In this document: positions 28,643-39,345 of the stretch, piece after piece
Position numbering within the stretch: position 1 is the first letter of the stretch
Layout: each line of letters begins with the position of its first letter
DNA from: Gammaproteobacteria bacterium
Lineage (GTDB): Bacteria > Pseudomonadota > Gammaproteobacteria > Enterobacterales > Permianibacteraceae
DNA: 64,000 nt
NCBI GenBank assembly: GCA_016182845.1
Contig: JACPFT010000005.1
Span: 434,001 to 498,000 of the forward strand
Direction of reading: 5' to 3'
Position numbers and translations under genes: made by a program
Notes under the pieces: model-generated
The model's database searches: none
What the model saw: the letters and a program-made list of their open reading frames with translations, nothing else
What the model was told of the DNA's origin: nothing

Positions 28643-29710
28643 ATGCCCAAGAAAATCCTCCTCCTCCCCGGCGACGGCATCGGCCCCGAGATCATGGCCC
28701 AGGCCGTGCGCGTCCTGGATGTGCTCAAGGCTGACGGCCTGGACATCGTCACCGACACCGCCCTGATCGGCGGCTGCGCCGTGGACGCCACCGGCAAGCC
28801 CCTGCCCGACGAGACCCTGGACAAGGCACTGGCCGCCGACGCCGTGCTCCTGGCTTCCGTGGGCGGCCCGAAGTACGACGCCCTGCCGCGCGAGCAGCGC
28901 CCGGAGCGTGGCCTGCTGGCCATCCGCAAGGCCCTGAACGTGTTCGCCAACCTGCGCCCGGCCGTGGTCTATGAAGAGCTGGCCTCGGCGTCCAGCCTGA
29001 AACCGGAGATCGTCGCCGGCCTCGACATCCTGATCCTGCGCGAGCTGGTGGGCGATATCTATTTCGGCGAGCCGCGCGGCATCGAAGTGCGCGAGGGCGA
29101 AAAAGTCGGCTTCAACACCATGATCTACAGCGAGAGCGAGATCCGCCGTATCGCCCATGCCGGCTTCCAGGCCGCCCAGAAACGCAACAAGAAGCTCTGC
29201 TCCGTGGACAAGATGAACGTCCTGGAATGCACCCAGTTGTGGCGCGACGTCGTGACCGAGGTGGGCAAGGAATACCCGGACGTGGAGCTGTCCCACATGC
29301 TGGTGGACAATGCCGCCATGCAGCTGATCCGCAATCCCAAGCAGTTCGATGTCATGGTCACCGGCAATATCTTCGGCGACATCCTGTCCGACGAGGCCTC
29401 CATGCTCACCGGCTCCATCGGCATGCTGCCCTCGGCCTCCCTGGACGCCAACGGCAAGGGTCTGTACGAGCCTATCCACGGCTCGGCCCCGGACATCGCC
29501 GGCAAGGACATCGCCAATCCCCTGGCCCAGATCCTGTCCGTCGCCATGATGCTGCGCTATTCCCTGGGGGAAGAGGCTGCGGCTCAGCGCGTCGAGGCCG
29601 CCGTGAAGAAAGTGCTGGCCGCCGGTAAGCGCACTGCCGATATCTGGACCGAAGGTTGCGAGAAGCTGGGCTGCAAGGCCATGGGCGATGCCGTCGTGGC
29701 GGCGCTGTAA
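28643..29710 (+). CDS. leuB: 3-Isopropylmalate dehydrogenase
   Basis: The 355-residue NAD-dependent dehydrogenase oxidises and decarboxylates 3-isopropylmalate to the leucine keto acid. Signatures include [22 protein letters not shown], the substrate-binding [16 protein letters not shown] and the C-terminal [26 protein letters not shown] with [19 protein letters not shown] (key stretches). Length is normal. It is separated from leuD by a palindromic repeat and is followed by an 11-base perfect stem (29726-29757). Confidence 0.97.
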   Translation: MPKKILLLPGDGIGPEIMAQAVRVLDVLKADGLDIVTDTALIGGCAVDATGKPLPDETLDKALAADAVLLASVGGPKYDALPREQRPERGLLAIRKALNVFANLRPAVVYEELASASSLKPEIVAGLDILILRELVGDIYFGEPRGIEVREGEKVGFNTMIYSESEIRRIAHAGFQAAQKRNKKLCSVDKMNVLECTQLWRDVVTEVGKEYPDVELSHMLVDNAAMQLIRNPKQFDVMVTGNIFGDILSDEASMLTGSIGMLPSASLDANGKGLYEPIHGSAPDIAGKDIANPLAQILSVAMMLRYSLGEEAAAQRVEAAVKKVLAAGKRTADIWTEGCEKLGCKAMGDAVVAAL

Positions 29711-29725
29711 GCCTTTGCCAAGCCA

Positions 29726-29757
29726 TTTGGCCGATTTCTCCACCAGAATCGGCCAAA
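29726..29757. repeat. Perfect 11-bp hairpin after leuB
   Basis: TTTGGCCGATT (29726-29736) and AATCGGCCAAA (29747-29757) flank a 10-base loop 15 bases after the leuB stop. No T tract follows, so it may protect the 3' end or act as a weak terminator. Further on, CCCTCCCCC-GCGA-GGGGGAGGG (29832-29853) is a second perfect hairpin, before asd. Confidence 0.55.
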
Positions 29758-29923
29758 GCGTTATAGGAAACCGCTGCTGCACTGCGGTAATCTCGAAACG
29801 GGTCCGTGCCCTCTCCCGGCGCTTCGCGCCACCCTCCCCCGCGAGGGGGAGGGGGTAAGGCGGTGTCGCTACGCGACGTACAATTAAGGACCCGTTTTGT
29901 TTTTCTAATCACAAGGACATTCC

Positions 29924-31042
29924 ATGTTGCGCGTAGGCTTTATCGGATGGAGGGGCATGGTCGGCTCCGTCCTGATGCAGCGCATGTGCGAAGAGAACGA
30001 CTTCGCGCATGTTGATCCGGTCTTCTTCACCACCTCCGCCGTCGGCAAACCGGCACCGGATTTCGGTAAACCGGCCGGCACGCTCAAGGATGCCTACACG
30101 ATTTCCGAGCTCAAACAGATGGATGTCCTGGTCTCTTGCCAGGGTGGCGACTACACGACCGAGGTTTTCCCCAAGCTGCGCGCCGAGGGTTGGGACGGCT
30201 ACTGGATCGATGCGGCATCGACGCTGCGCATGGCCGACGACGCGGTGATCATCCTCGATCCGGTGAACCGCAAGGTCATCGACGAGGCACTGGCGAAAGG
30301 CGTGAAGAACTTCATCGGCGGCAACTGCACGGTCAGCCTGATGCTCATGGCCCTGGGTGGCCTGTTCGAGGCGGATCTCGTCGAGTGGGTCAGTTCCATG
30401 ACCTACCAGGCGGCCTCCGGCGCCGGCGCCCAGAACATGCGCGAGCTGATCGCCCAGATGGGGGCGATCCACGCCACCGTGGCGAGCGAGCTGGCCGATC
30501 CGGCCTCGGCCATCCTGGACATCGACCGCAAGGTGGCCGAGACCCTGCGCGGTGAGGCTTTCCCGACCGCCCAGTTCGGCGCGCCGCTCGCCGGCAGCCT
30601 CATCCCCTGGATCGACAAGGAACTGCCCAACGGCCAGAGCCGCGAGGAATGGAAGGGCCTGGTGGAGACCAGCAAGATCCTGGGCCGGGAAGCCGCTCCG
30701 CTGCCGGTGGACGGCATCTGCGTGCGCATCGGCGCCATGCGTTGTCATTCCCAGGCGCTGACCGTGAAGCTGAAAAAGGACCTTCCCCTGGCCGAGATCG
30801 AGCGGCTCATCGCCGGGCATAACGACTGGGTCAGGCTCGTGCCCAACCATAAAGAGGACTCGGTGCGCGAGCTGTCCCCGGCCAAGGTGACCGGCACCCT
30901 GTCCGTGCCCGTCGGCCGCCTGCGCAAGCTGGCCATGGGGCCCGAATACCTGGGTGCATTCACCGTCGGCGACCAGTTGCTCTGGGGAGCGGCCGAGCCG
31001 CTGCGGCGCATGCTGCGCATCCTGTTGGAGCGCAAAGCGTAG
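29924..31042 (+). CDS. asd: Aspartate-semialdehyde dehydrogenase
   Basis: The 372-residue enzyme reduces aspartyl phosphate to aspartate semialdehyde for lysine, threonine, methionine and diaminopimelate synthesis. It begins [21 protein letters not shown]. The catalytic Cys is C135 in [15 protein letters not shown], the same number as in the E. coli enzyme, and the catalytic His is in [16 protein letters not shown]. Length matches the enterobacterial type. AAGGA seven bases before ATG supports the start. A good terminator follows, so it is separated from the second dehydrogenase gene downstream. Confidence 0.96.
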   Translation: MLRVGFIGWRGMVGSVLMQRMCEENDFAHVDPVFFTTSAVGKPAPDFGKPAGTLKDAYTISELKQMDVLVSCQGGDYTTEVFPKLRAEGWDGYWIDAASTLRMADDAVIILDPVNRKVIDEALAKGVKNFIGGNCTVSLMLMALGGLFEADLVEWVSSMTYQAASGAGAQNMRELIAQMGAIHATVASELADPASAILDIDRKVAETLRGEAFPTAQFGAPLAGSLIPWIDKELPNGQSREEWKGLVETSKILGREAAPLPVDGICVRIGAMRCHSQALTVKLKKDLPLAEIERLIAGHNDWVRLVPNHKEDSVRELSPAKVTGTLSVPVGRLRKLAMGPEYLGAFTVGDQLLWGAAEPLRRMLRILLERKA

Positions 31043-31066
31043 GCTGGTTCACAGTTTCAATGCGTC

Positions 31067-31090
31067 AAAGGGGCCTCGGGCCCCTTTTTT
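31067..31090 (+). terminator. Terminator after asd
   Basis: AAAGGGGCC and GGCCCCTTT form a perfect stem around TCG, followed by T residues, 25 bases after the asd stop codon. Confidence 0.9.
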
Positions 31091-31244
31091 ATTGCGCGGA
31101 CGCGCCGAATGGCTAGGATGGCTTTTTTCGCTAAACCAAGTGCTTAGCGGTGATTTCTCGAAACGTTCATGCATCTGGATGCCGCGCGTTGACTGTAGAG
31201 CGCTTACAATAAGAGCTCCTTCCGGCCTGAATAGAACCCAAGAC

Positions 31245-32267
<1,023 letters not shown>

Positions 32268-32371
32268 GCTATAGTTGCTCGCACTACATAAACAATAACC
32301 TTAACAATAAGTAGCAAGTTCCTGGCGTGGAATCAGTTCGCGTCGGGAGCACGAAACGAAAGGGAATGGCT

Positions 32372-34831
32372 ATGGCACGCAAGTCGGCCTTGGTAATCGC
32401 CTTGATGGCGGCGTTGTCCGCCAGCGGCGCGCAGGCATTGGGTCTGGGCGATATCGTCGTTCGTTCCGGGTTGAACCAGCCTCTGGAGGCGGAGATCCCG
32501 CTACTCTCGGCACAGGATGTCGAAGTGGACGTGATGCGCGCGAACCTGGCCAGCCCGGAGGCGTTCGAACGAGCCGGCGTCGAGCGCGCTTATTTCCTGA
32601 ACTCCATTCGTTTCAGCCCGGCGACCCTGTCCGATGGCCGCAAGGTACTGCGTCTGCGTACCCGCGATCCGGTCAAAGAACCCTTTCTGAACTTCATCGT
32701 CGAAATCAACTGGCCTTCCGGGCGCATGCAGCGGGAATACACCCTGCTCATGGATCCTCCGGTCTTCGCCGAGCGCAGCCGTGCGGCGGCCGTTGCGGCG
32801 CCCATCGCCACCGGTCCCGCACAGCGCCGAGTCAGCGGTGGCCCCGCGCCAGCCTTCACCGGTAGCTATAGCGGCGAAGCCTACGGCCCAACCGGCGGTA
32901 CCGATACCCTGTGGGGCATCGCCAACAAGGTGCGCAACGGCCATTCCACGGCCCAAACCATGGTGGCCCTGTACCAGGCTAATCCCGACGCCTTCTCGAC
33001 CCGCAACATGAACAGCCTCAAGCAGGGGCAGACCCTGAAAGTTCCCAGCGGCGAGTCCATCGATGCGGTGAGCATGGCTGAGGCGCGCCGGTTGATGATC
33101 GCCCACAACCAGGCCTGGGGCACGCGCTCCGGCGTCAGCGACGAGCCGCGCGCCGTCGTCGAGGCGGGGCAGGCCGGCGCTGCCAGCGAATCGGCGCCGG
33201 TGGAAACCGGCGATGGCCGGTTAAAGCTGGTGACCCCGCCCTCCGGCAAGGACAGCGGCGACGGTGCCATCCGCGACCGCCTGAGCGGCGTCGTCGAAGC
33301 CCAGGAAACCCTGAGCAAGGAAAACGAGGAGCTGCGTTCGCAGCTCGGCCAGCTGGCGTCCCAGATGGACAAGCTGGAACGTCTGGTCAAGCTGAAGGAC
33401 GAGCAGCTGGCCGCGCTGCAGGCCGGGAAGACTTTGCCGGCCGGCGGTGCGGAAACCGAAACGATGCCGGCCGGCGGTTCTGCCGCGCCGACCCCGGGCC
33501 AGACTGTTCCCGAGACCGGCGAACCAGTTGCCACGGCGCCCACGCCAGCTCCGGAGTCCGGAACGAGCACGCCAGCCGCGGCTCCGACCGCGCCGGTGAC
33601 GCAGGTATCCAAGCCTAAACCTCCCGCGACGGCCCGCCCGCGTCCGGCGCCGGCCGAACCGGATCTGCTTAGCCAAATCCTGGCCGAGCCGCTGTACCTG
33701 GCGGCCGGCGGCGGCGCCCTGGTGCTGTTGCTGGGTCTCGGCCTGTTCCTGGCTCGCCGCCGGCCGGCCGAAGAGGAAATCCTGCCGGTTCGTCCGGCTC
33801 CGACCGTCAGCAAGCCGCAAGCGGCCACCGCCGCGACCGGCACCGTGGCCGCGGCCGCCGAGAGCCTCCCGGATCTGGACATTCCGGACGTAGCCGATAC
33901 TTTCGCCGTGGACGAGCCTGTCGCAGCAGCCAGCGCGTCCAGCCTCACGAACTTCGACAATATCGCCGATCCCCTGGGCGAGGCCGATATCTACATCGCT
34001 TACGGCAAGTACGGCCAGGCCGAGGAACTGCTCAAGGCGACCCTGGCCAAGGATCCCGAACGCCACGAGGCGCGGCTCAAGCTGCTGGAATGCTATGCCG
34101 AGACCCATAACCGCGCGGCCTTCGAGAGCGAGGCCCTGCGCCTGAAGGGGGCGGCGGCCCTGGATGCCTCTCTCGTGGCCCGCGTCGCTGCCCTGTTCGA
34201 GGCCGCCTGGCACGGCGAACGCTTCACCCTGCTGGGCGAGGTCGCCAGCGCCGGTACGAGCAAGCTGCCTAGCGCGGACGATATTTTTGCCAACCTGGAT
34301 GTGGGCGAGGCGCCCAAGGCCCAGGCGCCGGCGCCGGATGACAGCTCGGAGTTCCACTTGGATGAGTCGGTGGAGCAAGGTTTCTCCGGTTTCGGTGCCA
34401 AGCCGGCCGAGGAAAAGTTCGAGTTCGACCTGAGCGCGGGCACGGCCGCCGCCGAGCACGGCGGTGCCCTGGACTTCACCCTGGGTGAGCTGTCCCCGCC
34501 GCCGGCCAGCCAGCCCGAGGATGACTTCAGCTTTGCGCTGCATGAAGAGCCGAGCTCGCCGACGCCGCAAGCCGAGGAAACCATGGACTTCGATTTGGCA
34601 GACGAGTTGGCGATGGACCAGGGGGCTCGGGACGACCTGGCCAGCTTGGGCGCCGAGGACGAGGATCTGCTGGCCGGTAGCGATGAGGCTTCCACCAAGC
34701 TGGATCTGGCGCGAGCCTATATCGACATGGGCGATATGGACGGCGCTCGCGACATCTTGAGCGAAGTGATGACCGAGGGCTCCCTGGAGCAGAAGCAGGA
34801 AGCCCAGGCCTTGCTGGCCAAGCTGGGCTGA
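32372..34831 (+). CDS. fimV: FimV-family motility/polar hub protein
   Basis: The 819-residue inner-membrane protein has the FimV layout. A signal peptide (1-23, ending GAQA) precedes the conserved N-terminal domain (24-130; LGLGDIVVRSGLNQPLEAEIPLLSA). A LysM-type peptidoglycan-binding domain follows (about 170-233). Next come a coiled coil (about 308-351), a Pro/Ala/Thr-rich linker, one membrane segment (about 438-461; LAAGGGALVLLLGLGLFLARR), an acidic cytoplasmic region and a short TPR-like C-terminus (LDLARAYIDMGDMDGARDIL). FimV organises type IV pili and polar proteins and is needed for twitching in pseudomonads. AAAGGGA seven bases before the ATG decides this start. It lies upstream of truA as in pseudomonads. 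Confidence 0.92.
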   Translation: MARKSALVIALMAALSASGAQALGLGDIVVRSGLNQPLEAEIPLLSAQDVEVDVMRANLASPEAFERAGVERAYFLNSIRFSPATLSDGRKVLRLRTRDPVKEPFLNFIVEINWPSGRMQREYTLLMDPPVFAERSRAAAVAAPIATGPAQRRVSGGPAPAFTGSYSGEAYGPTGGTDTLWGIANKVRNGHSTAQTMVALYQANPDAFSTRNMNSLKQGQTLKVPSGESIDAVSMAEARRLMIAHNQAWGTRSGVSDEPRAVVEAGQAGAASESAPVETGDGRLKLVTPPSGKDSGDGAIRDRLSGVVEAQETLSKENEELRSQLGQLASQMDKLERLVKLKDEQLAALQAGKTLPAGGAETETMPAGGSAAPTPGQTVPETGEPVATAPTPAPESGTSTPAAAPTAPVTQVSKPKPPATARPRPAPAEPDLLSQILAEPLYLAAGGGALVLLLGLGLFLARRRPAEEEILPVRPAPTVSKPQAATAATGTVAAAAESLPDLDIPDVADTFAVDEPVAAASASSLTNFDNIADPLGEADIYIAYGKYGQAEELLKATLAKDPERHEARLKLLECYAETHNRAAFESEALRLKGAAALDASLVARVAALFEAAWHGERFTLLGEVASAGTSKLPSADDIFANLDVGEAPKAQAPAPDDSSEFHLDESVEQGFSGFGAKPAEEKFEFDLSAGTAAAEHGGALDFTLGELSPPPASQPEDDFSFALHEEPSSPTPQAEETMDFDLADELAMDQGARDDLASLGAEDEDLLAGSDEASTKLDLARAYIDMGDMDGARDILSEVMTEGSLEQKQEAQALLAKLG

Positions 34832-34904
34832 GTTTAGGGGCGGTTCGGCTTTAGCGCGTAGGAGCGGTAAAAGCGGACAGACCCTGGTTCCAGTCGGAAT
34901 CGGC

Positions 34905-34910
34905 TACAAT
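34905..34910 (+). promoter_or_regulatory. Possible -10 element for truA
   Basis: TACAAT lies six bases before a terminator hairpin, so a start site about seven bases downstream would fall inside that hairpin. No good -35 was found. Confidence 0.3.
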
Positions 34911-34915
34911 GACGG

Positions 34916-34945
34916 CGGCCCGCGATGCGGGCCGTTTGTTTTTTT
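34916..34945 (+). terminator. Terminator between fimV and truA
   Basis: CGGCCCGC and GCGGGCCG form a perfect 8-bp stem around GAT, followed by TTTGTTTTTTT. It ends fimV transcription 19 bases before the truA start. Confidence 0.85.
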
Positions 34946-34963
34946 GGCCACATAGAGTAGACC

Positions 34964-35752
34964 ATGCGCATCGCCCTAGGCATCGAATACAACGGCGCCC
35001 GCTACCACGGCTGGCAGCGCCAGAGCCACACGCGCTACTCGGTCCAGGAACACCTGGAAACCGCCTTGTCCGGGGTCGCCGACGAGAGCATCAGCGTCGC
35101 CTGCGCCGGACGCACCGATGCCGGCGTCCATGCCACCGGTCAGGTCGTGCATTTCGACACCGAGGCCCCGCGCATCGACCGTGCCTGGCTGATGGGCACT
35201 AACGCCAAGCTGCCGGGCGACATCTGCGTGCGCTGGGTGCGTATGGGCATGGACGAGGATTTTCATGCCCGCTATGCGGCGCTGTCGCGCCGTTACCGCT
35301 ACATCATCTGCAACACGCCCCAGCGTCCCGCCATCCTGCGCGAGGGCCTGTCCTGGCACTACCGGCCCTTGGATGTCGGGCGCATGCGCGAGGCATCCCG
35401 GCATTTCCTGGGTGAGCAGGACTTTTCCTCCCTGCGCGCCGCCGGCTGCCAGTCCAAGTCCCCCTGGCGCAACATCTACCATCTGGAGGTGGAGCGGCGC
35501 GGCGACTTCGTCATCATCGACGTCTGCGCCAATGCCTTCCTGCATCACATGGTGCGCAATATCACCGGTTTGCTGCTGGAGATCGGCGCCGGCGTGGAAG
35601 CACCCGGTTGGGTCAAGGAAGTCCTTGCCGCCCGCGATCGCAACCAGGCGAGCGTCACCGCGCCGCCCAACGGCTTGTACCTGGTGCAGGTGGCCTATCC
35701 CTCGCGTTTCGGGGTGCCTGAAGTGCCGGTTGGACCACTGTTCCTGGCCTGA
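34964..35752 (+). CDS. truA: tRNA pseudouridine synthase A
   Basis: The 262-residue enzyme makes pseudouridine at positions 38-40 of tRNA anticodon arms. It begins [20 protein letters not shown] and has the catalytic Asp in [18 protein letters not shown]. The C-terminal signature [21 protein letters not shown] is present. Length is normal. In many pseudomonads trpF follows directly; here accD follows after 70 bases with no trpF between. Confidence 0.96.
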   Translation: MRIALGIEYNGARYHGWQRQSHTRYSVQEHLETALSGVADESISVACAGRTDAGVHATGQVVHFDTEAPRIDRAWLMGTNAKLPGDICVRWVRMGMDEDFHARYAALSRRYRYIICNTPQRPAILREGLSWHYRPLDVGRMREASRHFLGEQDFSSLRAAGCQSKSPWRNIYHLEVERRGDFVIIDVCANAFLHHMVRNITGLLLEIGAGVEAPGWVKEVLAARDRNQASVTAPPNGLYLVQVAYPSRFGVPEVPVGPLFLA

Positions 35753-35770
35753 CGGTAGCCCAGGCCCCTG

Positions 35771-35779
35771 TGCTAGAAT
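35771..35779 (+). promoter_or_regulatory. Possible extended -10 promoter of accD
   Basis: TGCTAGAAT is an extended -10 element (TGn plus TAGAAT) 44 bases before the accD ATG. A weak CTGACG at 35749-35754 is 19 bases upstream of the hexamer. Confidence 0.4.
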
Positions 35780-35822
35780 ACCCGCCCTTCGAATAGCCTT
35801 ACGAACTGGAAAGGACGAGCCC

Positions 35823-36695
35823 ATGAGTTGGTTAGAGCGCATCCTGCCGCGCGCCAAGCGCATTGAAGCCAAAGCCAAGAGCGTGCCGGAAGGCGTGTGG
35901 ACCAAGTGCGATGCCTGCAATGCCGTGCTCTACAGCGCCGAGCTGGAGCGCAACCTGCACGTCTGCCCCAAGTGCGAACATCATATGCGCATCCGCGCCC
36001 GCAAGCGCCTGGACACCTTCCTGGACGCCGGCCCGCGCGAGGAAATCGGCGCCGAGATCGAGCCCCAGGACATCCTCAAGTTCCGCGATTCCAAGAAATA
36101 CAAGGACCGCCTGGCCGCCGCCCAGAAAGCGACCGGCGAGAAGGATGCCTTGATCGTGCAGAAGGGCGAGTTGATGGGCCTGCCCGTCGTGGTCGCCGCC
36201 TTTGAGTTCGAGTTCATGGGCGGCTCCATGGCCTCGGTAGTGGGCGAGCGTTTCGTGCGCGGCGCCAATGTCTGCCTGGAGCTGGGCATTCCCCTGATCT
36301 GCTTCTCCGCCTCCGGCGGCGCGCGCATGCAGGAAGCCTTGATCTCCCTGATGCAGATGGCCAAGACCTCGGCGGCGCTGAAGCGCCTGTCCGACAAGGG
36401 CATTCCCTATATCTCGGTGATGACCGATCCGACCATGGGCGGTGTCTCGGCGTCCCTGGCCATGCTGGGCGATATCAATATCGGCGAACCCAATGCCCTG
36501 ATCGGCTTCGCCGGTCCCCGCGTCATCGAGCAGACCGTGCGCGAGACCCTTCCGGCGGGCTTCCAGCGTTCCGAGTTCCTGGTGGAGCACGGCGCCATCG
36601 ACATGATCCTTAGCCGTCACCAGATGCGCGAGGGCGTCGCGGGCCTATTGGCCAAGCTCACCCGCCAGGCCGACCCCAAGCAAGCCGCCGCATGA
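35823..36695 (+). CDS. accD: Acetyl-CoA carboxylase carboxyltransferase subunit beta
   Basis: The 290-residue subunit works with AccA to transfer carboxyl from biotin to acetyl-CoA, giving malonyl-CoA for fatty acid synthesis. It begins [13 protein letters not shown] and has the four-cysteine zinc finger CDAC-x(18)-CPKC (about residues 30-53). The carboxyltransferase core has [25 protein letters not shown] and [13 protein letters not shown] (key stretches). The stop codon overlaps the folC start (ATGA), so the two genes are translationally coupled. Confidence 0.97.
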   Translation: MSWLERILPRAKRIEAKAKSVPEGVWTKCDACNAVLYSAELERNLHVCPKCEHHMRIRARKRLDTFLDAGPREEIGAEIEPQDILKFRDSKKYKDRLAAAQKATGEKDALIVQKGELMGLPVVVAAFEFEFMGGSMASVVGERFVRGANVCLELGIPLICFSASGGARMQEALISLMQMAKTSAALKRLSDKGIPYISVMTDPTMGGVSASLAMLGDINIGEPNALIGFAGPRVIEQTVRETLPAGFQRSEFLVEHGAIDMILSRHQMREGVAGLLAKLTRQADPKQAAA

Positions 36696-37960
36696 GCCAC
36701 GCCCGGCGCACGCTGGCCGACTGGCTGGCGTGGATGGAGGCCCAGCATCCCAAGGCCATCGCCCTGGGGCTGGAGCGGGTGCGCGGCGTGGCCGAAGCGC
36801 TGGGCGTCGTGCACCTGCAAAGCCGTGTCGTCCTGGTGGGCGGCACCAATGGCAAGGGCTCCTGCTGCGCCTTCCTGGAGGCACTGGCCAAGGCCCATGG
36901 CCTCAGCGTCGGCGTCTACACCTCGCCCCATATCCTCCACTACCACGAGCGCGTGCGCCTGGATGGCCGACTGGCCACCGACGCCGAGCTGGTGACCGCC
37001 TTCGAGGCGGTGGAAGAGGCGCGCGGCGACCTGCCCCTGACTTTTTTCGAGTTCGGCACCCTGGCGGCACTCTGGCAGTTCAAGCATTCGGCCTTCGACG
37101 TGGTGGTCCTGGAAATCGGCCTGGGCGGACGCCTGGACGCGGTGAACATCGTCGAACCGGATGTGTCCCTGGTGACCACGGTCGACATCGATCACCGGGA
37201 TTACCTCGGCGATAGCATCGAGCAGATCGCCGCCGAGAAGGCCGGAATCTACCGCGCCGGCAAGCCGGCCCTGTTCGGCGATACGGCGGTGCCGGAGCCC
37301 CTGCGCGCCCATGCCGGGCAGATCGGCGCGGATCTGCGCCTGCAGGGCCGGGAGTTTGGCCATGAGCGCGGACCCGAAGGGCTGAGGCTGTGGACGGGGG
37401 CGCAAGCTTTCGACGCCTTGCCCATGCCCAGCCTGCTGCCCGTCAACGCGGCTTCTGCCCTGGCGGCCTTCGCGGCCCTGCCGGGCATTGCGTTGCGCGC
37501 CGAGGCCGTGGCCGAAGCCATGCGCACGGCCCAGCTCGCCGGGCGTTTTCAGCGCATCGCCGGTCCGGTCAAGACCCTGGTGGACGTGGCTCATAATCCC
37601 CAGGCGGCGCGCAAGCTCGCCGAGCTCCTGGAGGCGACGCCCTGCGCCGGGCGCACCCTGGCTGTGGTGGCCATGCTCGGCGACAAGGATATTTCCGGCA
37701 CGCTGGCCCAGTTGGTCGATTCCGTGGATGCCTGGTTCGTCGCCGGACTGAGCGGTCCGCGCGGAACCAGCGCCGAGCTTCCGGCCCAGGCGTTGGCGGC
37801 TATGGGACAGGGCAGTACGACCCATGCCGATGTCGTCACGGCGCTTCAAGCCGCCTGGGCGGAAGCCCGCCCCCAGGATAGAGTGGTGGTCTTCGGGTCT
37901 TTCTACACCGTGGCGGCGGCCCTGGCCTGGCGCCCGGGCGCCAGTTGCAAGACTCCTTGA
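36692..37960 (+). CDS. folC: Dihydrofolate synthase / folylpolyglutamate synthase
   Basis: The 422-residue ATP-dependent ligase adds glutamate to dihydropteroate and folates. The P-loop is [19 protein letters not shown] (about 48-66), followed by [15 protein letters not shown] and [18 protein letters not shown], typical of FolC and the Mur-ligase-like fold. The start ATG overlaps the accD stop by four bases. It is followed after 19 bases by the SPOR protein gene. Confidence 0.95.
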   Translation: MSHARRTLADWLAWMEAQHPKAIALGLERVRGVAEALGVVHLQSRVVLVGGTNGKGSCCAFLEALAKAHGLSVGVYTSPHILHYHERVRLDGRLATDAELVTAFEAVEEARGDLPLTFFEFGTLAALWQFKHSAFDVVVLEIGLGGRLDAVNIVEPDVSLVTTVDIDHRDYLGDSIEQIAAEKAGIYRAGKPALFGDTAVPEPLRAHAGQIGADLRLQGREFGHERGPEGLRLWTGAQAFDALPMPSLLPVNAASALAAFAALPGIALRAEAVAEAMRTAQLAGRFQRIAGPVKTLVDVAHNPQAARKLAELLEATPCAGRTLAVVAMLGDKDISGTLAQLVDSVDAWFVAGLSGPRGTSAELPAQALAAMGQGSTTHADVVTALQAAWAEARPQDRVVVFGSFYTVAAALAWRPGASCKTP

Positions 37961-37979
37961 GCGAGGTTCGAGACGGAAG

Positions 37980-38720
37980 ATGGATGGCGGTTTAAAGCAG
38001 CGCCTGGTCGGCGCCCTGGTCCTGGTGGCCCTGGCGGTTTTGTTCATTCCCATCCTGCTTGACAATCAGCGCGACGAGGCGCCGCTCAGCAGCCGCATTC
38101 CCCAGGAACCGGCCTTGGGCGAAGTGCGCGAGATCTCCCTGGATCTGGAGCAGGCCCACCAGCAGGTGGTGAAGGAGCAGCAGGCCCTGGTGGCGCGCAT
38201 TCCTTCCAATAACACGCCCGCCGACCAGGCGCCGGCCGAGGCGCAGACCGCGATGCCCGAGGTGGTCGCCGAGCCCGAGCCGGGCACAGCGGAACCGGTT
38301 CCCGATGCCTCGGCGGTCGAACCGCCCAGTCAACAGCCAGCCGCCGACGTCGACGTGGCGGCCAAGCCCGTGCCCGCCGCCGAGGGCACGCAGCCGGCCA
38401 TAGCCGCCCAGACTCAGCCGGAGACCAATGGCCCGAGCGCCAAGCCGGCGCAAGGCAGCGGCGATGCCATCGGCGCCTTCTTGCGCTCGGCCTGGGTCGT
38501 GCAGGCCGGCGTGTTTGGCAGCGAGGCCAACGCCAAGGCCCTGACCGCCAAGCTCAAGTCGGCCGGCTTCAAGGCCTTCACCCGCAAGACGCCGGAGGGT
38601 ACGCGCGTGTTCATCGGACCGGAACTGGATCGCAGCAAGGCCGTCGCCATGGCACCCCGGGTCGAGATCATCACCAAGGTCAAGCCGCGCGTCGTGCCGT
38701 TTGATCCGATGCAGCATTGA
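37980..38720 (+). CDS. dedD: SPOR-domain protein (DedD-like)
   Basis: This 246-residue protein has a short cytoplasmic start (MDGGLKQRLVG), one membrane segment (about 9-26), a long Pro/Ala/Glu-rich periplasmic linker and a C-terminal SPOR domain (about 165-240). The domain contains AWVVQAGVFGSEANAKALTAKLKSAGF. SPOR domains bind denuded peptidoglycan at division sites, and DedD contributes to septation in E. coli. The position between folC and cvpA is the conserved one for dedD. Confidence 0.9.
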   Translation: MDGGLKQRLVGALVLVALAVLFIPILLDNQRDEAPLSSRIPQEPALGEVREISLDLEQAHQQVVKEQQALVARIPSNNTPADQAPAEAQTAMPEVVAEPEPGTAEPVPDASAVEPPSQQPAADVDVAAKPVPAAEGTQPAIAAQTQPETNGPSAKPAQGSGDAIGAFLRSAWVVQAGVFGSEANAKALTAKLKSAGFKAFTRKTPEGTRVFIGPELDRSKAVAMAPRVEIITKVKPRVVPFDPMQH

Positions 38721-38743
38721 GCCTATGGCCGGCTGGTCCGCTC

Positions 38744-38752
38744 TGCTACAAT
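38744..38752 (+). promoter_or_regulatory. Possible extended -10 promoter of cvpA
   Basis: TGCTACAAT fits TGn plus TACAAT and lies 41 bases before the cvpA ATG. No good -35 is visible. Confidence 0.4.
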
Positions 38753-38793
38753 GCGCGCCCTTGGCATTGGCCTTGCGCGGGAGTCCTGCCTGA

Positions 38794-39300
38794 ATGTTCT
38801 GGGTTGATTACATCATCATCGGCATCATCGCGCTCTCGGCCCTGGTCAGCCTGATGCGGGGCTTCGTCAAGGAAGCTCTGTCCCTGGCGGCTTGGGTGGC
38901 GGCCTATTTCGTCGCCAAGTGGTTCTACCTGGACCTCTCGGCCCAATTCGCCGGCAAGCTGGAACCGGAGATGCTGCGCCATGCGGCGGCGGCCGTGGCC
39001 TTGTTCGTGGGCACTCTGTTCGTCGCCGGCCTCATCAACACCTTGATCGGAAAGCTCATCGCCGCCGGTGGCCTGTCCGGCACCGACCGTATGCTGGGCA
39101 TGGTTTTCGGTGCCGCGCGCGGCGTGCTCATCGTCGCTGCGCTAAGCTATTTCCTGGGGTATTTCACCCGCTTCCCCGACCAGGACTGGTGGCGCCAGTC
39201 CCAGCTGCTGCCGCAGTTCCAGCAGGTCGGGGTCTGGTTCTTCGATAATTTTGGCCAGGTGCTTCCCAAGGACGTGCCCGTGCCGGTCGTTAAGCCCTGA
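38794..39300 (+). CDS. cvpA: CvpA family membrane protein
   Basis: The 168-residue protein has four predicted membrane segments and starts MFWVDYIIIGIIALSALVSLMRGFVKEALSL, the typical CvpA opening. CvpA was named for colicin V production. Its molecular role remains uncertain; links to envelope integrity have been reported. It precedes purF by 45 bases, the usual arrangement. Confidence 0.94.
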   Translation: MFWVDYIIIGIIALSALVSLMRGFVKEALSLAAWVAAYFVAKWFYLDLSAQFAGKLEPEMLRHAAAAVALFVGTLFVAGLINTLIGKLIAAGGLSGTDRMLGMVFGAARGVLIVAALSYFLGYFTRFPDQDWWRQSQLLPQFQQVGVWFFDNFGQVLPKDVPVPVVKP

Positions 39301-39345
39301 GCTGTCTGGGCGCGACATGTCTTTCATCTCCACGAGGGTAGTTTC

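Noticed and set aside
31189-31210. TTGACT and TACAAT before the second aspartate-semialdehyde dehydrogenase as a full promoter
   Set aside because: The spacer is only ten bases, too short; the TACAAT alone may still be a -10.
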